A stretch of 64,000 bases of DNA, taken from NCBI GenBank assembly GCA_963724015.1, contig CAVRTM010000003.1:99700-163699 (forward strand), read 5' to 3'. Of this stretch, positions 58,368 to 64,000 are shown in pieces. A program made the translations under genes and the position numbers. Under the pieces are notes generated by a model. That model did not search any database. It was not told the origin of the DNA and was given only the letters and a program-made list of their open reading frames with translations. Source of the DNA: CAVRTM01 sp963724015 (lineage in GTDB: Bacteria > Actinomycetota > Actinomycetes > Actinomycetales > Dermatophilaceae). Position 1 is the stretch's first letter. Every line of letters starts with the position of its first letter.

Positions 58368-58643
58368 TCACGCGATCGGCTCCCCCTGGGGGTAAACGGT
58401 ACGGAAGGCGGACATCAGCTCGACCCTCGCCTCCGGGCGGATCGACTCCACGGGCACGTATCCGAGCACGGCGATGGTGCTGCGCAGCTGGTCCAGGTAG
58501 GCCTCGCAGCCGTCGCACAGGGCCAGGTGCGCCTCGATCTCCGCTCGCAGCGGCTCCTCCAGGACCCCCTCCAGGTAGTCGGTGACGAGCTCGACGAGAT
58601 CGGAGCAGTCGATGCCCAGGCCCGGTCGGCTACGGTCGGTCAC
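58368..58643 (-). CDS. Zinc-finger anti-sigma factor
   Basis: About 91 residues. The zf-HC2 motif is seen as GIDCSDLVELVTDYLEGVLE then HLALCDGCEAYLDQL (Cys, then H-x3-C-x2-C), a ZAS domain that clamps its sigma factor, often in a redox-dependent way. No membrane helix, so it is a soluble type. GTG 58643 lies inside the sigma gene's end; ATG 58664 is the alternative. Co-transcribed with the ECF sigma gene. Confidence 0.85.
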   Translation of the reverse strand: MTDRSRPGLGIDCSDLVELVTDYLEGVLEEPLRAEIEAHLALCDGCEAYLDQLRSTIAVLGYVPVESIRPEARVELMSAFRTVYPQGEPIA

Positions 58644-59225
58644 GGCCCGCCGCCTCCCGGTCACGCCCGCGGTAGTAGTCCTCGAGGGCCGCGCGCATCC
58701 TGGCCCGACCGCGGTGCAGCAGGACGCGCTGGTTCACGGAGCTGATCGCGAGGGCCGCACACACCTCGTCGGAGGAGAGGCCGTGGACGTCGCGCAGGGC
58801 GACGACCGTCCGTTGCCGCTCGGGCAGACCGGTCAGCGCGCGGGCCACCTCCCCGCGCACCTCACCGGCGACGGCCGCGTCCTCCGGGGAGGGCTGCCAT
58901 GGCCGCGGGCTCCCCACCGGCGTCCAGTGGCACGGCCACTCATCCTCCCGGCCGCGGAACCGGCGCGGGTCCACGGTTGGACCTGCCCCGTCCGCAGCGG
59001 AGAGGGAGGCCCAGGGCAGTGTGCGCGACTCACGGACGCCGCGTGTCCTGCCGAGGTTGGCCAGGATGCTGAACACCCAGGTCCGCAGCGACGACCGCGC
59101 CTGGAAGCGGTCCAGGCCCCGTACGACGCCCAGCCACGTGTCCTGGACGACCTCCTGGGCCGAGGCATCGGTGGACACGAAGGTCCGGGCGACGCGCAGG
59201 AGCGTCGGCGACCAGTCTCCGCGGC
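58630..59225 (-). CDS. ECF sigma factor, 5' end lost at chimera junction
   Basis: Sigma-70 region 2: WSPTLLRVARTFV, STDASAQEVVQDTWLGVVRG and SSLRTWVFSILANLGR. Linker of about 50 residues, then region 4: LPERQRTVVALRDVHGLSSDEVCAAL and VNQRVLLHRGRARMR. Stop at 58630. The first 20 to 30 residues that should precede WSPTLL are not recognisable. Beyond about 59,225 the sequence codes on the other strand for an unrelated protein, so the gene is truncated by the assembly. It pairs with the anti-sigma gene it overlaps by 14 bases. Confidence 0.82.
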
Positions 59226-59663
59226 TCTGTCGCAGGCGCTGTATTTCGCCGGTGATCTCGATGAGCGCGGCGCCTGGCGATCGAGGCCGCCCAACGCCCC
59301 GATGCAGCCGGCGTCCCCGAGGGCTACGTCTGGGAGCCTCGGGCTGTTGTCCTGATCGTGCCGAGCGGGGGCGGAACGAAAGCGCGCAAGCCTGGGCTGA
59401 TCAGGCGATTAGCTTCGCCCGCCAGCATTTAAAGCCGATTCCTGGGTCGCATCGTTGCCGCGCCTGGGGCTTGCTCTGGCGTATGTCGCTGCGGGACGTC
59501 TCGATGAGGCCGAGCGCGAGGCGCTCCGTGGCGAACGTCTGCGACGCTCGCCGCACCCCACCGTCGGTCACGCGCACGCCCTGCTCATGCTCGCGCAGGT
59601 CCGTATCGCTCGATCGAGGTTGGCGCGCAGATCAATGGTGATGGCGGCGGGGTTCTGTGCGTC
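59226..59663 (+). pseudogene. Fragment of a LuxR/MalT-type regulator (TPR region), chimeric piece
   Basis: Pieces in different frames read QALYFAGDLDERGAW, AIEAAQRPDAAGVPEGYV, ESAQAWADQAISFARQH and RLGLALAYVAAGRLDEAERE, then GHAHALLMLAQVRIARSRL. This is the helical TPR-like repeat region found in MalT/LuxR-family activators. At least three indels in 440 bases. Neither end of the gene is present: it starts where the ECF sigma gene breaks off and stops at the nanopore adapter. Confidence 0.6.
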
Positions 59664-59684
59664 TACTTCGTTCAGTTACATGCT
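59664..59684 (+). other. Oxford Nanopore ligation-adapter remnant inside the contig
   Basis: TACTTCGTTCAGTTAC (59664-59679) is an exact 16-base match to the Y-adapter top strand as I know it; ATGCT follows where GTATTGCT is expected. This is not biological sequence. It marks the start of a new read insert at about 59,685. Confidence 0.92.
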
Positions 59685-59742
59685 CCAGGGCTCTCAGCGC
59701 GGTTTCTTTTTTGCAGCCCTAACCCGCTCAACCTTTTGGTTC

Positions 59743-60339
59743 TCAGTCCTGGTGCGCTGCGCTGTAGCGCCGCGCCTTCGCGATTGCCGCAGGTCTTTCA
59801 TGTCGCACCACCGGCGCGTGCGGTTCTTGCTTTGGTGTGGAAGAGCCAACGGCAAGTGTCTGACGCGCAGGTCCGCAGGCGCGGTGGCTCGTGTGCAAGC
59901 AGCAGATCCAGGGCTTGCTCTGCGAGAAGCAGGGCAGGAGTCTCAGCGTTGCCGGCGAGCGCCTTCCACACCCACACCGAGGTGTCCATCCTCCCACCGC
60001 AATTCTCGGCGTTGCGCGTATGTGCGAGGACCATCGTTCTAGGGCGATCCGGTCCTCTGTCAGAGGAAGATGATCCGTCCACCGAGCGGTAGAAGACGCG
60101 CGCAGACAAGTTCCGCAGTTCAATTGCAGAACGCAGTCCCTTCTCTTTGCGAAGCAGCAGACAGCTCCAGTCGCGCTGCTTCGACGTGCGTCAACAGGCC
60201 GCCCTCGCGACAGAACCGGAGCAGTTCAATGTAGGTTGGCAGCAATTCGCGCGGTCCCCCGGGTGTGTAACGATCGTCCAGAGTGTACCAAATCCAACGC
60301 AGCGTGCTCGGCGTTCAATTTGAATGGTGCTTTTTTCAC
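59743..60339 (-). CDS. CGNR zinc-finger regulator with ABATE domain (multiple indels; foreign insert)
   Basis: About 199 residues. GTG 60339 begins KKAPFKLNAEHAALDLV, followed by ELLPTYIELLRFCREGGLLTH-like text, LRSAIELRNL, then LLLAEQALDLLLAHEPPRLR, TCASDTCRWLFH and, after a frame change, RRWCDMK-TCGNRE and ARRYSAAHQD, ending at 59743. This is the N-terminal ABATE stress-sensing-like domain plus the C-terminal CGNR zinc finger. At least four indels. It is divergent from the EamA transporter gene, a common pairing, and probably regulates it. Confidence 0.68.
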
Positions 60340-60461
60340 AGATAACTGGCTAACCTTTCGAAATCAGTTTACCGGTTATGTCATCATAAGGCTATACGGG
60401 GTAACTGTACGTGGCTGTATTACAGGTTAGTGAAAAAGAAACGGCTGGGGAGAGCAAACGG

Positions 60462-61319
60462 ATGCAGACGGTCATGGCCTTCGCCGTCATCTATCTCGCC
60501 TGGGGTGCGACCTTTGCCGCTATCCGGGTCGCCGTAGGCGTTGTGCCTCCGTTCCTGGCGGCGGCTATCCGCTTCCTCACCGCCGGCGTACTCCTTTATG
60601 CGTTTCGTCCGGTTGCAGGGGCACCACGGCCCACGCCGCGTGAATGGCGCAGCCTCGCTCTGTTAGGCCCGCTGGTGATCTTCCTCGACTACAGTGCCTA
60701 CTTCTAGGGGCGAGCGTTATGTCTCATCAGGCACCGCAGCCATGATTGCCGGCACCATTCCGCTGATCACGGGATTGCTCGAGATGCTTGTTTTTCGTCA
60801 GCGAGCGTTTCGCTCGGTCCGCCCTTCTTACCATTGTTCTCGGCTTCTGCGGCGTGGCCGTGCTTGTCTCCGGACAAGTAAAAGGCGGTCAGCCGTTGCT
60901 GCCTTCGCTCGCACTGGTGGGTGGCTGCGTGGCCTGGCTGGCCTGGGCGCTGGTGCTGTCGCGCTCGACCCGCTCCCTCCTCTCGCGCAGTGGCTGCCGG
61001 AGCGGGGATGATCATCGGTGGGGCGCTCCTGTATTATTGCATCCCGGGGAGCTGCATCATGTTCCCCACGTCGGGTGGCGTCCGGCGCTTGCGTTGGTCT
61101 ACCTGATCTTCATCGGGTCTCTGCTGGCGTTCACCTGCTTTGTGGCTGCTGGACAAGTTACCCGCGGGCAAGGTGGCCAGCCACGCGTTTGTCAATCCGC
61201 TCGTTGCGGTCGCGCTCGGGGCATGGATGCTCGGGGAGCCCATCACGCGCGCGATGATTGGCGGCATGGCGCTCATCCTCGTGAGCGTCTTCTGCATTCT
61301 GCGATTCGGGCGTGAATGA
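60462..61319 (+). CDS. EamA/DMT-family transporter (multiple indels; foreign insert)
   Basis: About 285 residues, ten TM helices. ATG 60462 with GGGGAGAG. Pieces: FAVIYLAWGATFAAIRVAVG, PPFLAAAIRFLTAGVLLYAF, GERYVSSGTAAMIAGTIPLI, LTIVLGFCGVAVLVSGQVKG and LVYLIFIGSLLAFTCF. The end, GKVASHAFVNPLVAVALGAW then MLGEPITRAMIGG, stops at 61317-61319. Frame changes near 60,700, 60,790, 60,990 and 61,145. Probable metabolite or amino-acid exporter. Confidence 0.72.
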
Positions 61320-61377
61320 GTCTCTTTATTGGAAAACGGGGAGGCGGGTTGAGCCCATTTCCGTTAAGCTCTCTATC

Positions 61378-62755
61378 GTGGAGCTCAAAAAGCAGGAAGC
61401 CTGGTGCGTCGGGTTGGGAGTCTCGGGATTTGCAGCGGCACTTTTTCTGCGTCGCCGCGGAGCACAGGTCACGGTCTCCGACATTCGCAGCGCCGAAGCG
61501 CTCGCCAAGGACATTCCCGCGCTGCTCGACGAAGGCATCAACGTTGAGGCCGGCGGCCACGGCTGCTTACCTTCCGCCGCCAGGACCTGATCGTCGTCAG
61601 CCCCGGCGTGCCGCTGGAAACACCGAGATGGTGCAGGCCCGCACTTCGGCACTCCCGATCATCGGCGAAGTCGAGCTGGCCGCGCGCTTCCTCAAAGGCA
61701 AGTCCTCGCCATCACCGGTTCCAACGGCAAGACCACCACCACCTCACTGCCTGGCGAGATCCTGAAGGCCGGCAGGCTGCCCACCCTCGTCGGCGGCAAT
61801 ATCGGCGTCCCGGTCGTACTCGGTGACATGACGGAGAACCGGCCGGACACGTGGTAGCGTGCTTGAATCTCCAGCTTCCAGCTGGAATCGATTGAGCAGT
61901 TTCACCGCACCATCGCCGTCATCCTCAACATCACGCCCGATCACCTCGATCGCCACGGCAATCTTCGAAAACTACGCCGCTCGCCAAGGAGCGCATGTTC
62001 GCGCCGCAGAATGCGAAAGATTTCTGCGTCCTGAACGCGGACGACGTCCGCGCGTGCAGCGGCTGCCGCCGCGCTCCGCGCAGGTCTACTGGTTCAGCCG
62101 CTCGAAGCATCCTGTACGGCAGGGCGCATGCGTGCACAGGGCGTCGTCGTCTTTCGCGCCTCGGAGACGGCGCGTCGCTGGAACCGATCATGCCGTCGAG
62201 CGGGATCCCGCTCAAAGGCGAGCACAACGTCGAAAACGTGCTGGCCGCGGTCTGCGCGGCGCGGCTGGCTGGTGTCCCGGCGGAAGCGATTGCCGAGGCG
62301 GTGCGGAGCTTTCAAGCGGTCGAGCATCGGCTGGAGTTCGTGGCGACCGTCCGCGGCGTCGATTACTACAACGACTCCAAGGCCACCAACGTAGACTCCA
62401 CCATGAAGGCGATCGAGTCTTTTCCTCGGGCGCATTCACCTGATCCTCGGCGGCAAGGACAAGAAGTCCGACTACACCAGCTGCGTCCTCTGCTGCACGC
62501 GCGCGTGAAGCGCGTCTACACCATCGGCTCGGCGGCGGAGAAGATCGAGGCGCACATCGCCGGCGCGGTCGACGATGGTGCATCCCGAGACACTTCCCGC
62601 AGCCGTCGCCAGGCGCAATGCTGCAGAGGCGGGTGACGTCGTCCTGCTGGCTCCCGCCTGCTCCAGCTTCGACCAGTTCGAAAGCTACGAACAGCGCGGC
62701 AGCGTCTTCAAGGAGCTTGTGGCACACAGAAGTCAACGGAAGGGAAGCAGGGTAA
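61378..62755 (+). CDS. murD: UDP-N-acetylmuramoyl-L-alanine:D-glutamate ligase MurD (multiple indels; foreign insert)
   Basis: About 455 residues. It adds D-Glu to UDP-MurNAc-L-Ala in peptidoglycan synthesis. Pieces: VGLGVSGFAAALFLRRRGAQ, DLIVVSPGVP, ITGSNGKTTTT (P-loop), GGNIGVPVV, SSFQLESI, NITPDHLDRHG, GEHNVENVLAAVCAARLAGV, EHRLEFVATVRGVDYYNDSK and LLAPACSSFDQFESYEQRG. Start GTG 61378. The end is TAA 62753-62755, which overlaps the ftsW ATG (TAATG). At least six frame changes. Only 58 bases separate it from EamA, an unusual neighbour. Confidence 0.82.
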
Positions 62756-63861
62756 TGGCAAAGCGCGTAGGGGTCGACAAGTGGATGTTCTGCGTCACCC
62801 TGCTGCTGGTGCTCTTCGGGCTGGCAATGGTCTTCAGCTCCTCGGCCGTCATGGCACAGGAGCGCTTCGGCTCGCCTTACAGCGTTCGTCCGTGGCAGGC
62901 GGCGTACGCGGTCTTCGGGCTGATCACCATGATCGTGCTGATGCACGTCGACTACCGCCGCTACAACAAACCGAACGTCGTCTTTCCCGCGGTGCGATCA
63001 CGGCGCTTGCCTGCTCGGCGCTGTTTCTCATGCGCGATTCGCACGACACCCATCGCTGGATCAGGTTCGGCATCTTCTCCTTCCAGCCCTCGGAGATCGC
63101 CAAGCCCATGCTGGTGCTGTTTCTCGCCTGGTTTCTGCAGGACCGCTGCAACAGATCGACGACTGGCGCAACACCCTGCTGCCGGCGGCGCTGCCCAGCC
63201 TGGTGTTATCTGCTCATCCTGAAGGAGCCGGACCTCGGCACCGCGCTGGTCTGCGCGGGCGTGACCGGCGATGATGCTCTACCTCGCCGGCATGGAAAAG
63301 AAATACTTCGCGCTATGGCCTCTCGCCGCCGCGCCGGTGCTCTACTGGATGCTCTTCCGCGTACCGTGGCGGCGGGCCCGCATGCTGGCCTTCCTCAACC
63401 CGGAAGGACCCGCAGGGCTCCGGCTTCCACACCATTCAGTCGTTAATTGCGGTGGGCACCGGCGGGCTGCGTGGGCTCGGCTTACATGGAAGGCCGGCAG
63501 AAGCTCTTCTATCTGCCCGAGCCGCACACCGATTTCATCTTCGCCAACATCGCCGAGGAGCTCGGCTGCTCGGCGCGGTGCTGATCATCGCGCTCTTCAT
63601 ACCCTCGGGTATCGCGGGCTGCGCACGGCGAGCCTGTCGAAGGATCCCTTCGCGCGCTTCCTTGCCTTCGGCATCACGGCGACCATCCTCATCCAGGCCT
63701 TCTTCAATATCAGCGTGGTGCTGGCGCTGGTGCCACCAAGGGCATCACGCTGCCGTTCATCTCCTCCGGCGGTACGTCGCTGTTTTATCACCCTGGCCAG
63801 CGTCGGCGTGCTGTTGAGTCTCTCCCGGGAGATTGACTATGCGACGGGCTGCGGGTCATGA
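62755..63861 (+). CDS. ftsW: Peptidoglycan glycosyltransferase FtsW (multiple indels; foreign insert)
   Basis: About 365 residues, SEDS family, ten TM helices. Pieces: VGVDKWMFCVTLLLVLFGLA, MVFSSSAVMAQERFG, HRWIRFGIFSFQPSEIAKP, MLVLFLAWFLQD, AGMEKKYFALWPLAAAPVLY, AVGTGGLRGLGL, YLPEPHTDFIFANIAEELG and ITATILIQAFFNISVVLALV. The hallmark P-S-E and TKGITLPFISSGG-like (here indel-broken) segments are present. Frame changes near 62,990, 63,145, 63,205, 63,280, 63,420, 63,560 and 63,730. Exact end uncertain because MurG overlaps. Confidence 0.82.
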
Positions 63862-63960
63862 TTGCCGGCGGCGGCACGGGCGGCCACGTATTCCCGCGCT
63901 TGCGATCGCGCGGGCCCTGCGCGATCGTCATGGCGCCGAGGTCAGCAATTGACGAAGCGG
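63839..63960 (+). CDS. murG: N-terminal fragment of MurG (foreign insert)
   Basis: ATG 63839 overlaps the end of ftsW. With one base removed after codon 3 it reads MRRLRVMIAGGGTGGHVFP, and after another indel ALAIARALRDRHGAEV. The GGGTGGH loop is the lipid-I and UDP-GlcNAc glycosyltransferase signature. The gene is cut off at the adapter about 120 bases in. The order murD-ftsW-murG is the usual dcw order. Confidence 0.75.
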
Positions 63961-63981
63961 TGGTTCCTGCCGCGACGTGAC

Positions 63982-64000
63982 TGGTTAGACTACGTATTGC
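63982..64000 (+). other. Nanopore adapter at the right edge
   Basis: The last ten bases, TACGTATTGC, are an exact match to the end of the ligation Y-adapter; the bases before it (ggttagac) are a degraded copy of the preceding adapter segment. The insert that began at 59,685 therefore ends here, at about 63,980. Confidence 0.85.

Noticed and set aside
59685..63980. Horizontally acquired dcw genes in an actinobacterium
   Set aside because: Bounded by nanopore adapter sequence on both sides, with a different indel rate and base composition. An assembly chimera explains it.

Overview
The window is high-GC DNA from an actinobacterium up to about position 59,225. Codon third positions are almost all G or C. 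The gene content fits: PknB-type kinase with FHA partners, GH15 trehalase/glucoamylase family, F420/LLM oxidoreductase, DUF222-HNH endonuclease, several P450s, RNase J, LigD. Many genes carry one to three single-indel frameshifts while their protein motifs stay intact. That pattern, plus Oxford Nanopore adapter sequence at 59,664-59,684 and at the very end of the window, says this is lightly polished nanopore metagenome assembly. I therefore read most frameshifts as sequencing errors, not gene decay.

Layout. 234-11,886 (minus strand): a tightly coupled operon. In transcription order it encodes a GH15 glycosidase, an FHA/zinc-ribbon protein, a pseudokinase, an ABC exporter running into an aminoglycoside-phosphotransferase (APH)-like domain, a secreted trypsin-fold protein that lacks its catalytic residues, and an active-looking membrane Ser/Thr kinase. 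12,030-18,640: a small protein, a SipW-class secreted protein, DinB, a PhyH-type dioxygenase and a large secreted S53 peptidase. 18,818-22,180: a selenocysteine formate dehydrogenase with an in-frame UGA and a SECIS-like hairpin. 22,250-26,556 (minus): SDR, pRiA4b ORF-3-like protein, P450, LLM oxidoreductase. 26,815-32,432: hypF-hypC-hypD-hypE plus a companion gene, for NiFe-hydrogenase maturation; no hydrogenase structural genes are in view. 32,612-36,293: HNH endonuclease, a ROK remnant and LigD. 36,477-40,629: a membrane protein and a self-sufficient CYP102-type P450-reductase. 40,683-46,305: glycosyltransferase, RNase J, small membrane enzymes and a CtaG homologue.

46,275-50,916 is a divergent reactive-sulfur module. 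A CstB-like persulfide dioxygenase-rhodanese, a TauE/SafE exporter and a rhodanese run leftward. DUF302, a CstR-like repressor and a methyltransferase run rightward. ATACCC-N4-GGGTAT operators sit in front of both arms, and a near-copy lies 5 kb away between RNase J and a methyltransferase gene. 50,954-59,225 holds transport, alcohol dehydrogenase, VOC and small genes, then an anti-sigma/ECF sigma pair whose sigma gene is cut off at its 5' end.

From about 59,226 the sequence is chimeric. A piece of a LuxR/MalT-type regulator runs into a nanopore adapter. Then comes one roughly 4.3 kb, indel-rich insert of lower GC that encodes a CGNR zinc-finger regulator, an EamA transporter, MurD, FtsW and the start of MurG, apparently from another phylum (the FtsW and MurD look Acidobacteriota-like to me). 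It ends in adapter sequence again. Nothing to the right of about 59,225 should be taken as the neighbourhood of the actinobacterial genes.
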